A DNA stretch of 64,000 nt from Neonectria sp. B-13 (lineage: Eukaryota > Ascomycota > Sordariomycetes > Hypocreales > Nectriaceae), in contig NOKP01000032.1 of the NCBI GenBank assembly GCA_002682825.1, positions 248,001-312,000 of the forward strand, read 5' to 3'. The translations under genes were made by a program, and so were the position numbers. Shown here piece after piece: positions 11,248-23,060 of this stretch. The notes beneath the pieces were generated by a model. That model was given only the letters and a program-made list of their open reading frames with translations, did no database searches and was not told the DNA's origin. Each line of letters starts with the position of its first letter. Position 1 is the stretch's first letter.

Positions 11248-11965
11248 TTAAAGAAAAGAGGCATCTAAGTAGAGTTCAACACACAAAGTCTTGTAATCGG
11301 AAACCGCCCGGGCTGGCAAATTACCCCACTGGATATCTATCTTAGTAGTAGGCACGAAGCCCTTTGCATCACGCTTGGCAAAGTCCTTGACCTCGAGGAC
11401 CAGCTGATTGGTAAACTGACCAAGCCTTGGCGGGAATGGTTCGCGAGAGCTCAATGTCTAAAATGGTGTCGACGGATCACCGGGTCTCTTAAATGTCTTC
11501 GTAAAGAAGCTAAGACTTCAAAGAAAGCGTACCAGAAGCCAGCCAGCTCATATGCGAGTCCCGGCGCTGAGAGCTGGTCTTTGTCATTCCCGCCGCTGAC
11601 CCTGCAGCCTGAGTGCGTTCCGCCATACCATTTGGGCTGAGCAGTAGATGGGGGATTGCTGTGGAGGATGGGGGGAAGAGAAAAACGTCGAGGGCCATAT
11701 GGACCCAGGTAAGTTCCGGGGAGGTTGCATGGTTCTCGATATATTGCCGAACGTCGCGTAGAGGTGCCAAATCAAGCTGAAGCGAATGTCCCACCGGGCG
11801 GACTAATATGCGCCCGTAGCAGTATAGGATCCGAGGGTGCATCCCTAGGTGTTTGTCGACCAGCTGCTCTTGGTGTATTGCTTCAATGCAGTCAATTCTC
11901 AGGAGCGAGGAACTTTGCACTGGAGCCCGTTGCTTCCAGACACAGAAGGATTCAACTACAGCCAC
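11248..11965 (-). pseudogene. degenerate protein-kinase-like relic
   Basis: The minus-strand frame around 11965-11700 reads like a fungal kinase N-lobe and hinge: a CIEAIHQEQLVDKHLG stretch, then HPRILYCYGRI, then LQLDLAPLRDVRQYIENHA and a VHMALDV helix. The catalytic-loop HRD and DFG motifs do not follow; the frame dissolves into Ser/Pro-rich sequence. A separate open frame at 11248-11454 may be part of the same dead gene. The reading as a kinase rests on pattern resemblance only. Confidence 0.4.
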
Positions 11966-13037
11966 GTTCCGGGACTTTTGTCAAAGGATGAAGAATCGGA
12001 ATCCTCCATCCTCAACGGAGATCCGAAGCTGACTCCCCAGTTAGGGTTGCCATGATGTTTGTGAGAGTTGAACGGGGCGACGGGAAAGACCCAGAGGTCA
12101 AGTGCCCAGGAGTGGCAATGGAAACGGACCATGTGCCCTCAGCTTCTTGACATACGGTTCCTGCCTAAAGTCAGTGTAGTAAAACTCTTGAGGAGCCTGC
12201 CGAGAAGCCAGTTTGTTGTAAAATAAAATAAAAGGTCTCGCCTCGAGGGGTCACCAGACAGCGGTTTTTAATCCTTTGCTTCTGCCTGTTCTGGCAACCA
12301 CCTAAAGCATCTCGCAGTGAAATCCCACATCTCACCATTTGATCCGTTTGGCTACAACGACAAACAAATGGCAGTTGACACTGAGACAATCGGCAAGCTT
12401 CAGTTATCGGTTCGCATTAGAGATCATCGAGGGTATGCCATTTCTGCCAGAGGGCCTCATAAAGGGATTGCCCTCGCGTTTCCAGTACTGCCGAATTTGA
12501 CGATGTTTGGTCAAGGTTTGCGTCTTGAATATCGGTGACGTAGTCTCACCATCTCCAGGTGTGGATCGCGAACTTACAGTAAATGCCGAGTCTTTCCAGG
12601 TCACCCGAATTCGGAAGTGTCATCCACATCTCCGGTGGCTGACAATCGTGTATGACGACAGTCAAGAGAGTCAAAAAGAGAATCTTAATGTTAGATTTGA
12701 CTTCAATTCCCCCTAAAAAGAGAACCTAGTGGTCACAACCCGACTACTAGTCTATCTGTGGTCCTGAGCGACTTGCAAAACATTTTGTACACGAAAATTC
12801 GAGATTGGAACAAGTGAGTCTTTGGTCGGAGAAAGGCGGAGATTTCACGAGCAATTGGGCTGGAATCTGCGAAACAGAGAGTCGTCTTAGGGCGCCCATA
12901 CCTGTGATCAGCTCAATAAATCTAGTGATATTGTTGGAAGCACTACGAAAGTTGGTAGTCATTCATTCAAGAACGTATTTGTAGTTGGTCAATAATCATC
13001 ATTTAATCTAAAACTACACGCTATAGTGAGCCCTTGT
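11966..13037. other. gene-poor region
   Basis: No supported gene is seen. Frames on both strands are short and without motifs. The upstream part of the kinase-like relic, if any, would lie here. Confidence 0.45.
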
Positions 13038-13541
13038 CTAGTAATCCATTGAGGGATGTCGGCGAGTTTGGTTCCTGCAACAGTTAGCGCAACCCAATCA
13101 ATGCACTTTCTCACTTACGGGTCAAACTGGTCGTAGTCTGAGTATTGCTGGTCATACAGGTGCTCGGCCTGCTTCTTTGCGTGGTGTTTGGTCTTCTCTC
13201 GGTCGAGAAAGTCCAGCCCCTTTGTCTCAGCCAGCTTGTCGACCTCAGCAGCAGCAAAGCTGGCAAGGAGTTCCTTGGCGAAGCCGTGTTTCACAGTCTC
13301 ACCTATACAGGTTAGCGATGCCAAAGCAAGGTATCAGAAGACTTACCACTATTGCGTTGACTGTCCTCAAACTTCTTCATGGCCTCGAAGGCGGCACCGC
13401 CAGCGATGACTTCATGACTGAGGTGGCTCTCGTGACGACCCTCGTACACCTCATCGCGCTTCTCGCGGGCCTCGTCTACGAAGTGTGTGTGAGCTTTTAT
13501 CCATCCTTGAGAACGAAGACGTTCATACCGAAACCGAACAT
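13038..13541 (-). CDS. CipC-like stress/antibiotic-response protein
   Basis: Exons 13541-13529, 13475-13347, 13302-13119 and 13074-13038 give 120 residues. The protein begins MFGFDEAREKRDEVYEG and continues with AGGAAFEAMKKFED, AEVDKLAETKGLDF and KTKHHAKKQAE. This is the compact charged-helix pattern of fungal CipC proteins, first described as concanamycin-induced in Aspergillus nidulans; molecular function is unknown. The first exon is only 13 nt. The final exon is inferred from a GTAAGT donor, a GCTAAC branch site and CAG acceptor; without it the frame stops after YDQFDP. Cytosolic, with no signal peptide. Confidence 0.85.
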
Positions 13542-13622
13542 GTTGGATGAATTGGAAAGTTGGGAGAGTGGAAATGGTTGATATAGAATTGCCGGGCTGG
13601 TTAGCATGTGGTCGAGCAGACG

Positions 13623-13630
13623 CTTATATA
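13623..13630 (-). promoter_or_regulatory. TATA-like element of the CipC-like gene
   Basis: TATATAAG reads on the minus strand about 85 nt upstream of the CipC-like ATG, a plausible TATA position for a strongly inducible fungal gene. Confidence 0.4.
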
Positions 13631-13986
13631 GGCAAACTACCAACCCCTCATTTCACCTGCAAGCCTGAACCAAACACGGCAACCTTGTAGTCTAGGCCAA
13701 TTGGTTTCAGCCTGCATATGCAGAGCTCCAAGCCATGGACGCAGTAGAGGACATCATGCGAATACGTCATACTTCCGTCCACCGCTGACGCGTCTCTGGG
13801 ACTGCTATTTTAATCAGTCCATGCTCCACCAGCAGACACCACCCAGTGATGACAAAATCCAATACGAACATGAGGGCCTAGATGACAGCTGCCTTCTGAA
13901 GGTACAATTGTGTCGCCACTGGGAAGTCGGAGTCCCGGATGAGCAGCGCCGTGTCTAGCCAATGGCGATGCCGTCCCATCGCAAAT

Positions 13987-14098
13987 TCGGAATCTCGGCA
14001 CATCTCCACTCCACCATCTGATCCGTGAGACGCTAGTGTATGGAGGCTTGGGCGTGAAATGAAACAGAGCATCGAACTACGCGCTGCCGAGATTCCGA
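13987..14098. repeat. 14-nt perfect inverted repeat
   Basis: TCGGAATCTCGGCA at 13987-14000 is matched by its reverse complement at 14085-14098, with 84 nt between. Homology does not extend beyond the arms, so a transposon end is not supported. Confidence 0.6.
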
Positions 14099-14320
14099 CA
14101 GTGTGTTTTCGAGCTGAACTGTGCAGAAGCGCAACGTCCGGGGCTGCCGTCATCATCAATAAGTGCGGCATCTCTTCCGAAGCGGCATTCTTGTTGTCAT
14201 CCACGCTCAGGCCGCCTACAAGTGCCGGCATCTCGGCCATGGCGGCGCCTGCAAGTCCTTTGTCAGGTCGCCGAAGTCGCCGACGCGTGCTACGTGTTGC
14301 CAGCGATTTATTCACCTGTG

Positions 14321-14354
14321 TCGGTCAATCCCCTGAATCGGTCAATCCCCTGAA
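14321..14354. repeat. two perfect 17-bp tandem copies
   Basis: TCGGTCAATCCCCTGAA occurs twice in direct succession at 14321-14337 and 14338-14354. Confidence 0.8.
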
Positions 14355-14787
14355 GCACCGCACTGCATCCAGAGTCAAACGCCCTGTGGACGGCATCAGC
14401 CATAAACGGCGAAATTGTAGAGTCAAATTGACGTTTCACATCGTCGTACGGGAGTTGCATGCGCAGCTCACGAGGTCAGACCTTGAGCCTGCCGCATCCA
14501 GTCCCTACTCATGAGAGGCGTGGAGGACGAAATGGATTAGGAGGCGGGCATTTCCCCAACTATTTACTACATGAATTGTTTGTCTCACCTCTCTTTGTTG
14601 TTAATTTCTTTTTTATCTCACTGAGATCTCAAATAAGGGCCTGAATTCATTTGTTAGCCGTGTAACTTAGCATACCCTACGCGCGACAAGGTGGGCCGGT
14701 TGGCGTCACGCAATCTAATGAAAGGACACACACTCAATAACGTACCGCGAGAGACAGCAAACTAGAGACACGAAATATGACTGAACC

Positions 14788-16777
14788 CTACTCCGGCTTA
14801 TGGGTAGATGTCAGTAGCTCATCCAGAATCCTCAATCGGTCGGCAGCGTCCGGAATCTCGTCTTTCCAATACCTCAACAATTCCATAACCTTGGTAACGG
14901 AGACTACCCATTCGACAGAAAGCACATCATCGAGCTTCGATCGCGCTGCAGCGAGCAATACCAATGCGCTACGGGTACAGGATCGGAGCATGAGCCACGT
15001 TCCGTGATGGCGATGCTGGAATCCTGGCTCGTTCTCCTTGATCCGGCGGACACAGATGTCAAACCCTTTCTGAGCAAGGGTTTTGGAATTAGGGTCGTCA
15101 TGTAAAATTCCATGGATAGCATCGACCATGAACGGCCAATACATCATCTCGTAGCAGTCCAAAAGGTGACCGTTTAGAATAAATCGCAATGGAGCATATT
15201 CATCACTGCCGTTGATGCTCTCATAGTGCGACCCTTCGAGTTTGAGTGAGCTAGGGAGAGAATCGAGCCTGAAGATACGGTAAGATTAGTCAGAGCATTT
15301 GATCGGAGTTACCACTTACCAGCTATAGGCTTGTTGCTCAAAGTCGATTGTTTTGGATAATCTATCAGCAATCGAGCCTTCCGATGGCTTGAACTGACAT
15401 GTGTGCGTCAAGATCCTGTTCCCAAGTCGCCGCAAAGCAATCTCGGCCAAGTAGAAGTACCAAGTTCCCTCGCCCTGAGACTGAAGACTTTTTGGGGGTG
15501 CCGGGAAGAATTCGGGATATTGGAGGTTCCAAACACTATTCTCGGCGATGTTCAATTCCAACCGTAATTCCCTATACTCGACCATGTCAGTAACCATAAC
15601 TTCGTCATACTACATGCCACGGTGAATACTCACAGTTCAGACTTGAAACATGTCCAGTATATACTGCGATACATCTGAGAGCCCTCTTGCTGCGGATCAC
15701 TCGATGACGGTTGCAGGGTCTGGCAGCAAGCCAAGGCTTGGATGAACATTCTCCAAGCCTCAAATGGCCTGATGGTGGTCATGAGATACACTCCGGCTAA
15801 GAAGAAGATCTGTGCTTCTATGATGCCGCTATTGCACAATGCTGGGCCCATTCGTCTTTGAGCAGCTAAGAAAAATGACTCTGCACGTCGAAACTGGTCG
15901 GACTGACGAAATCCTAACGAGGTTTCCGAGTCAACATGGATATCGGGGACTGCAATAGTTCCCAGAGCGAATATGAGAAGCTGGTTGTGATTAGCCCAGT
16001 TGTCTGCGCGCTGACTTGAGGAGACTCGAAATACCGAAAGACACGACTCTGCATCCCAACCCAGCCCGTTATAAACGGTGCTTTTTACATATTCCTCGAT
16101 GCGAGATATCTCCAAGACAGGATTGTAAATGTGAAAGCTCGTGAGGAAGTATTGCAACAAAGACCCAGTGTCAGTGGCATCAAGGTCCGATGTTGACAAG
16201 AGGCGTGGACCTGAACTCGAGTTCCCCGTCTGGATAATGCTCTTCAGTCCCGGTCGTGGACCTTGATTCTCCACTTTGAGAGCCGGCCATTCCAGAGTCG
16301 TCTCGATATTGATGGAGTAGACCCCAGAGGGTAAGGACCGTTCTGGAATTGCAGATCTGACGCTTTGTGCCGTGTCTTCTGGAGATGGCTCATGTGGAAT
16401 CGCACGGGACCCTAGTGTCTCGGGGTGGGCAATTTTGAACAGATCTTCCAAGATGTCGAGCCGTTGCAGTATGGCAAGACTGGCAGAGTCGAAACTAAAG
16501 TCAGGTTTCGCTTAGCCCACAGCGACTCTGGAGGGGCGCTAGGATGATATATTTTCATCAAATGAACGTACCTTGACTTATCACTCTCCTGATAAACGCA
16601 CTCGATGTCCAGCTTCATGCATGATGTGCATGCCGGCCGCTCGTTGTCGCACTTGGTACGTCGCCGACGGCAGGTGTGGCAGGCTTGTGCAGCACGCTTC
16701 CGAGGATACGCGGGTCGACTGATCTCAGAACTCGGGCGCGAGCGCTTCCGCGAAGAGCTGGCCGCATCTGGGGACAT
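14788..16777 (-). CDS. Zn(II)2Cys6 fungal transcription factor
   Basis: Exons 16777-16572, 16494-15634, 15571-15320 and 15268-14788 give 599 residues. A binuclear zinc cluster of the form CX2CX6CX6CX2CX6C starts at residue 33, preceded by a basic stretch (KRSRPSSE, YPRKRAAQ). The fungal_trans-type middle region includes YWTCFKSELELRLELNI and ends in a helical C-terminus (LRILDELLTSTHKPE). Introns of 77, 62 and 51 nt are in phase. The start at 16777 (AACATGTCC) is chosen because it begins just before the zinc cluster; an in-frame ATG at 16915 is an alternative. It is transcribed away from the GH3 gene, so it may regulate the sugar-catabolic genes to its right; that role is inference. Confidence 0.92.
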
Positions 16778-17250
16778 GTTTGTTGAAGTGGCCTGGGAAA
16801 GGAAAATAGAGTGGCGGCCCGCGGAGTGAAGGATCTCGGATCCAGAGGCCGGAAGCAGTCCGCGGAAAGCAGGAAGGTAGACTAAGGCCTTTAGGGGTTC
16901 TCTCAGCGGGGTCATAATGGATCAGAATCACAGGCTTAGCTAGATTGGGCTACTTGGAGTCCGCGGAATGCCGGGTTCAAAGCAAAACATGGTGCGATCA
17001 ACAATACGAGGGGCTTGGCTTCGTTGAGGCTAAGCCAAGCCTAGCCTGAACAAGTAAGCGCGCTCATCATCCCCAGTTTTGAGGCTTTGATATCATGGAG
17101 AAATGTACCGAGCAGAGGTAGAAAGAATGACGGCCGAAAGTAGAGTAGCAGTATTAAAGCCCGAGGGTTGAACTACAGGCTCGTACACCCAGCCCTTTCA
17201 TCGGACTCTGACCAATTTCCGTCGTGTTGAACCCAGACGTAACCATCACC
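16778..17250. other. divergent promoter region
   Basis: The 473 bases separate the start codons of the Zn2Cys6 regulator and the GH3 gene. They contain one CGG-N4-CCG site and the short repeated word CTAAGCCAAGCC around 17030-17044. Confidence 0.5.
16964..16973. promoter_or_regulatory. CGG-N4-CCG palindrome between the regulator and GH3 gene
   Basis: CGGAATGCCG lies in the divergent intergenic region. Zn2Cys6 proteins bind paired CGG triplets, and the same spacing recurs upstream of the sugar transporter. Assignment as an operator is inference. Confidence 0.35.
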
Positions 17251-19985
17251 ATGGGCGACCTATCAATTTCCGAGCCACTCATCTTCCCGTCACAGTCGAC
17301 AGCTGAGCGGTGCTTCGATGTGGAGCAGGTCCTGAAAGAGCTCACCAACAAAGAAAAGATCGATCTGCTGTCCGGTAAGTCTCCATAACAAGACTGGGAG
17401 TTGGTCTGTCAATGTTTCTGACAGGGTTTAGGCATTGACTTCTGGCATACCAAGGCCGTCCCGCGACTCAATGTGCCATCCATTCGACTTTCAGATGGCC
17501 CCAATGGCGTTCGCGGGACACGCTTCTTCAACGGTGTCCCGGCGGCCTGTTTCCCCTGTGGCACCGGCCTTGCAGCCACTTGGAATACTCATCTCCTGCG
17601 GAGCGCTGGCGGCTTGATGGGAGCGGAAGCCAGAGCTAAAGGCGCCCATGTACTTCTCGGCCCAACCGTCAACATGCAACGAAGCCCCCTCGGAGGCCGG
17701 GCATTCGAATCTTTCTCCGAGGACCCTGTTCTCGCTGGAAACTGTGCTGCATCCATCATCACTGGAATTGAACAAACTGGAGTAATAGCCTCGATCAAGC
17801 ATTTTGTTGCAAACGATCAAGAGCACGAGAGAATGGCCGTCGACTCCTTGGTTACAGAAAGAGCACTCCGGGAGATCTACGTTCTGCCATTCCAAATCGC
17901 CGTGAGGGATGCTAATCCCGGATCTTTCATGACATCCTACAATAAGGTCAATGGTGTTCATGTCAGTGATAACCCAGACTTTATCCAGAAAATTGTCAGG
18001 GGCGAATGGGGCTGGGATGGGATGGTCACGAGCGACTGGTGAGTGGTACCGCCTTGTGTAATCTTGAAGAGCTGGCCCAGTCTGACCATTTCCCCAAGGT
18101 ATGGAACATACTCAACAGTCGAGGCTATCAATGCTGGGCTTGACTTGGAGATGCCCGGCCCATCACGCTGGCGTGGAGAATTGATCAACCACGCTCTCAT
18201 GGCCAGAAAGCTGGATCCGATTGTTGTTGACCAGCGCGTGCGTGCGGTTTTGAAGTGTGTCCATCGAGCTATCAAGACCGGAATCCCCGAGAACGCTCCA
18301 GAAGAGCCGAGAGATACTCCGGAAACCGCGTCGCTACTGAGAGATATCGCTGGCCAGTCCATCGTGCTTCTGAAGAACATCGACAAAGTGCTTCCGTTTA
18401 AGAAAGAGAAAAGCGTGGGTGGTCGAATATCTACACATACCCCCCGGAATTGATCTAACGCGGGTTTTAGGTGGCTGTCATCGGGGCCAACGCGAAAGCA
18501 GCTGTTTATTGCGGCGGTGGATCGGCTACTCTGAGGCCCTATTACGCCGTGTCTCCTTTTGAGGGAATCTTGAAAAAATGCCACGACGTGCGATACTCGC
18601 TCGGATGCCATGCCCACAAAATGCTTCCCATGCTTGGACAGCAAATGCGAACCTTGGACGGCCGAAGTGGTGTCACTTTTAAGGCCTTCACTTTGCCTGA
18701 TTCCGACCAAAAGCGACAGCCGGTTGACACCTTACATCTTGAAGATACTGATATGTACTTTGCAGACTACTACCACCCCGAACTCAAGGATGACCTTTGG
18801 TGGGGCGAGATTGAAGCTCTCTTCGAGGCAGAGGAGACGTGCGAGTTCGAGTTTGGGTTGTGCGTTTTCGGCACTGCGAGACTTTACGTCGACGGCGAGC
18901 TGTTGGTCGACAACGAGACCGTGCAACGCAGCGGTGGCAGTTTCTTCAATGTTGGCACTGTGGAAGAGACGGGCATCAAAAAGGTGACAAAGGGCCAGAC
19001 ATATAACATCAAGGTTGTCTTTGCGAGCGGCGCCGCCTCCAAACTCAAGGATACCGACGGCGTCGTGTGTTTCGGAGGTGGCGGTGTTCGAATTGGTGGC
19101 GCAAAGGTCATCGATCCCGACGAGGAAATCCTGAAAGCAGTCGAGTTGGCCAAGACTGTCGACCAGGTGGTTCTTTGCGTGGGGTTGAACTCCGACTTTG
19201 AGCAGGAAGGCCACGACCGCTCGCACATGGACTTGCCTGGGCGAACCGACGAGTTGATCTCGGCTGTCGCAGCCGCGAACCCTCGTACGGTAGTTGTTGT
19301 CCAATCTGGATCACCAGTCACCATGCCGTGGGCAGACTCCGTCTCCGGGGTCGTACAAGCATGGTACGGTGGCAATGAGACGGGAAACGCCATCGCGGAT
19401 GTGCTCTTTGGAGACGTCAACCCCTCGGGAAAGCTGCCCCTGTCCTTCCCAGTGCGTGTTGAAGATAACCCAGCGTTTTTGAATTACCGATCAGAGCATG
19501 GCCGTGTGCTCTATGGTGAAGACATTTACATCGGCTATCGATTTTACGAGGCTGTCAAGAGACAAGCCCAATGGTCATTTGGATGGGGACTATCATACAC
19601 GTCTTTCACTTTGTCTGATCTCGGGGTCCAGTTGACGACCAACGACAAGGGAGACCTGCTTGTGATCACCGCGACTGTACATAACACAGGGGAGGTGGAT
19701 GGATCAGAAGTGGTTCAAGTGTACATATCACAACAGTCTCCTTCAATCAAACGCCCACAAAAGGAGTTGAAGGGCTTCGCCAAGGTCTACGTCGAAAAGG
19801 GAGGCTCAGCTAAGGCCGAGGTGGTCATTGAGAGGAAGTACGCCACTAGCTTTTGGGACGAGACGCGCCATAAGTGGACTGAAGAAAGCGGCTTCTACGA
19901 TGTTCTGGTAGGAAGCTGCAGTGCGGAAACGCCCTTGAAGGAAACTTTCCAGGTGAAGAAAACTGTATGGTGGTCTGGTCTCTAA
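17251..19985 (+). CDS. GH3 beta-glucosidase with PA14 insert, intracellular type
   Basis: Exons 17251-17374, 17432-18038, 18099-18414 and 18471-19985 give 853 residues. The GH3 N-terminal barrel shows [40 protein letters not shown] and MVTSDWYGTYS, in which Asp242 is the expected nucleophile. A PA14-like region follows the barrel (about residues 400-560, with [16 protein letters not shown]). The second GH3 domain has [20 protein letters not shown], and the C-terminus is fibronectin-III-like ([19 protein letters not shown]). Introns are 57, 60 and 56 nt. No signal peptide is visible, so it probably hydrolyses imported or intracellular beta-glucosides. It sits between its candidate regulator and the rhamnosidase. 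Confidence 0.95.
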
Positions 19986-20388
19986 AGGTGTACGGGATAT
20001 TATGAACAGACTGCCGGCACAGGAGGAGACAGATAATGGGCTATTACCCAAGGGCCATACATAGTATAAACTGCAACCCTAACATTACCCGCTTTTTAAA
20101 AGAAACCAGAATGTGTGCTGCAATCGTCAAGTATTTGTCACAGAATTTAGTCCCCACCATGTGCTAGACAATAGACCCATTAGTCCTCACTAATCCTGCT
20201 TGTCTTGCCTTTCTAGAAGGTTTGGCTCGATTCGGGCACCGTCCCTAGATTCCGCGGGGTAAAGAAAGTGGCGTGGCGAACCACGTGGACAGTCCATAAC
20301 AACTAGGTTGGTTCCAGGCATATAAGTATGGGCCACTGGCGCACCCTCCCGCGTATGAAGACAGCCTGGACACCAAAACTCACCTACT
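19986..20388. other. intergenic region between GH3 and GH78 genes
   Basis: About 400 bases holding the GH3 3' end and the GH78 promoter. CGGGCACCG (CGG-N3-CCG) occurs near 20233. No gene is seen. Confidence 0.45.
20281..20326 (+). promoter_or_regulatory. core promoter elements of the rhamnosidase gene
   Basis: CCACGTGG, a palindromic E-box-like word, is at 20281-20288 and a CATATAAG TATA-like word at 20319-20326, about 63 nt before the ATG. Confidence 0.35.
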
Positions 20389-22875
20389 ATGGATTCTTCA
20401 CTCCTCGATACTACATGGATATGGCATCCGCAATGGGCCGACCACGCTGAAGGGTCGGCTGGAGGATTTGTCCACTTCCGCAAGTCCTTTACTGTCCAAG
20501 ACATTCCCGCATCGCCCCTCAACATCCAGATCACGGCAGATACAAAGTACAAGCTCTACATCAACGGCTATTTCATCCACAGCGGACCCGTCAAGGGTGA
20601 CGAGCACCTTTGGTTCTATGACGAGCTCAACATCCAGCCTCATCTCAAGCTGGGCGTCAACCACATCGGCATTCACGTCTTGCGGTTCTACCACGCTACA
20701 GCGTACGCAACCAGCTTCCCAAGGATGAAGATCCCGGGCCTATTTGTTCGAACGCCGAATCTACTTGAACGGGAACGGTTTGGAATACAGAGCGACAATA
20801 CCTGGGAGACGTCCCTCGACCTGTCTCGAAAGCTGCGCATTGACCAGAAAGAGGACGATTTCTTAAACGTATACGAGGATGTCGACCCGGGCGCCAACGA
20901 TACTCTCAACTGGGTGACAGCCCAATGCTTGGACCTCCCCAAGACTCATGGCATCAGTCCGCCATGGGTGCTCTCACCTCGGCTCATTCCGTTCCCTCAG
21001 ATCACTCCTGTGGCACTCAAAGCCATCCACAACATCCGAAGCGTTGTGCCCCGGGATATCTGGGAGGGTACTATCATAGGCTCGAGGGATCGGTCCACCG
21101 CCACCTCCATTCGTTTACCTGCCGGGACTTCGCATCACGTAGAGCTTGAAGCCAGTCATCACTTGACAGCTCTGCTTCAATTCAGGTTTCAGCGACCCAA
21201 GACATCGGGAAGCAAGCTGCAGATAACGTATGCAGAGTGCTACGAGGATGCTCCTGAATTTGTTCCCTACGTACGGTGCAAGGGCGACCGATGCGATTCT
21301 GGGAAGACACTCCACGGGCCAGAAGACAGGTTTGTCTTTCAAGGCCACGCAGGTGTTGATTCTGCCACCACTCTGCAATACATGGCAGATGCCACCAACG
21401 AGGAAGTCTTCTCTCCTTTTCATTTTCGAACGTTCCGTTACATGGCTCTGGATATAGAAGTCAGTAAGGAAAGTGACTTGGTTTTGAACAGGATTGATTT
21501 GGACATGACGAACTACCCCCTCACGATTTTGGGGGGCTTCGACATTCCCGAGACGCCAGACAACGCAATCTACCCAGCCATGTGGGAGGTTAGTAGCCGG
21601 ACGCTCAAAAACTGCATGCACGATTGCTACGAGGATTGTCCGTTCTATGAGCAGCTGCAGTATGCCATGGACGTCCGAAGCTCCTGTCTGTTTACATACT
21701 ACTCGTCAGGGGACGACCGTATGGCTCGCCAGGCCATCATTCAGTTGCATAACTCCTATCGCCCAGGGTTAGGACTGATTGCAAGCCGCAGCCCATGTCA
21801 TCAGCTGCAGATAATCCCCAACTTTTCGCTCTTTTGGATCTGCACGGTTGTGGACCACTTTGAGCACTTTGGGGATACCTCCTTTACGCGCCAGTTCTTG
21901 CCCGTGTGCGACGGCATTCTCGAATCCTTTTCGAGGCGGATTGACGACAGCCTCGGCCTTGTCTCGTCCCAGAAACCAGCCTTGGCTACATTCTGGGACT
22001 TTGTTGACTGGACGGAGGATTGGAAACCCATGGGGATCCCTCCTGCAGGCGAACGATGTGGCTTCCAGACGTACACGAACATGCTCTATGCGTACACCCT
22101 TCGACAAGTGGCAGCAATCATCGACGTCGTCGGCAGACCTGGGCTCAAGTATGAATACGGGGCTCGAGCGGACGCAATTGTTACGGCTGTCGAAACTCAT
22201 TGTCGAGTCGGTCAGTTCTTCACCGACGGACTGGCCTCTTGCGCTGCTCCGGATGAAGCCTTCAGCCAGCACAACCAGATCTGGGCAGTCTTGTGTGGCG
22301 CGACGACGGGCAGCACAGCCAGAGACGCGCTGAGCCAATGCGTACCTGCCCTACAGGCCTCTTCTTCATCCACTACGTCCACGAGGTTTACTCAACCGTC
22401 GTTGGCCATGTCACTCTACACCCTCCGGGCTCTCTCCGTGGCCGGCGGGTCCCTGTACGACGACGCGTTCCACGCCATCTGGGAGCCGTGGAGGTCGCAG
22501 CTGTCCCAGAACCTTACGACATGGTGCGAGGACGATGTGACACGGCGGTCGGACTGCCACGCGTGGAGCTGCGTGCCCTTGTACGAGTTCATGGCCGAAG
22601 TCGCCGGGATTCGGCCGGCCGCGCCTGGCTGGGCCGTCATCGCATTCAAGCCGCGCACGAGGTTATTTGCAGACTTCGACGGCAGGGTTCCGCTCGGTGG
22701 CAAACTGGCGCCCGGTGTGGCACATGTCAGTTGGCGTCGTAGGGTAGGAAACACAGAAGTCTCGGTGTCCTTGGAGCTGCCCAATGGCGTGGAGGAGACG
22801 GTGAGAATACAGGTCACATTCCCCGATGGGCACGTGGAGCAGCATCTCGGGCTATCGCTGTCCCTGAGTTTCTAA
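20389..22875 (+). CDS. alpha-L-rhamnosidase-like glycoside hydrolase, GH78
   Basis: This is an intronless 828-residue frame from ATG 20389. The N-terminal carbohydrate-binding-like beta domain carries WIWHPQWADH and YKLYINGYFIHSGPVKGDEH. The (alpha/alpha)6 catalytic region includes the hallmark DCPFYEQLQYAMDVRSS at about residues 414-430, in which the Glu of the DCPxxEQLQY variant is the expected catalytic acid. WDFVDWTEDWKPMG and RSDCHAWSCVPLYEF follow, and a C-terminal beta domain closes the protein. No signal peptide is seen, so it probably removes rhamnose from imported glycosides inside the cell. Pairing with GH3 suggests stepwise removal of rhamnose then glucose, as in rutinosides; the substrate is inference. 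Confidence 0.92.
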   Translation: MDSSLLDTTWIWHPQWADHAEGSAGGFVHFRKSFTVQDIPASPLNIQITADTKYKLYINGYFIHSGPVKGDEHLWFYDELNIQPHLKLGVNHIGIHVLRFYHATAYATSFPRMKIPGLFVRTPNLLERERFGIQSDNTWETSLDLSRKLRIDQKEDDFLNVYEDVDPGANDTLNWVTAQCLDLPKTHGISPPWVLSPRLIPFPQITPVALKAIHNIRSVVPRDIWEGTIIGSRDRSTATSIRLPAGTSHHVELEASHHLTALLQFRFQRPKTSGSKLQITYAECYEDAPEFVPYVRCKGDRCDSGKTLHGPEDRFVFQGHAGVDSATTLQYMADATNEEVFSPFHFRTFRYMALDIEVSKESDLVLNRIDLDMTNYPLTILGGFDIPETPDNAIYPAMWEVSSRTLKNCMHDCYEDCPFYEQLQYAMDVRSSCLFTYYSSGDDRMARQAIIQLHNSYRPGLGLIASRSPCHQLQIIPNFSLFWICTVVDHFEHFGDTSFTRQFLPVCDGILESFSRRIDDSLGLVSSQKPALATFWDFVDWTEDWKPMGIPPAGERCGFQTYTNMLYAYTLRQVAAIIDVVGRPGLKYEYGARADAIVTAVETHCRVGQFFTDGLASCAAPDEAFSQHNQIWAVLCGATTGSTARDALSQCVPALQASSSSTTSTRFTQPSLAMSLYTLRALSVAGGSLYDDAFHAIWEPWRSQLSQNLTTWCEDDVTRRSDCHAWSCVPLYEFMAEVAGIRPAAPGWAVIAFKPRTRLFADFDGRVPLGGKLAPGVAHVSWRRRVGNTEVSVSLELPNGVEETVRIQVTFPDGHVEQHLGLSLSLSF

Positions 22876-23060
22876 GTAGTGTAAATGAAGCAATTACTCT
22901 AGAAAGCAATATTACATTCAGTGATCACGATACCTACTCTCCCTACCCCTCGTTGAAGCTATTGGCCTACCAGTCAGAGTTTTCCCACAGCTGAGACAGT
23001 TTGACCTTGCCTTCTTAGTATACGCGTATCCGTATCCACGCCTCATAAGGGGATCTCACC

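Larger units (their letters stand above)
13542..14787. other. intergenic region
   Basis: It contains the CipC promoter, the inverted repeat and the 17-bp duplication listed separately. The long plus and minus frames here have no recognisable motifs and I treat them as chance. Confidence 0.45.

Noticed and set aside
13987..14098. Inverted repeat as ends of a MITE
   Set aside because: Similarity stops at 14 nt, there is no target-site duplication and the enclosed 84 nt are unremarkable.
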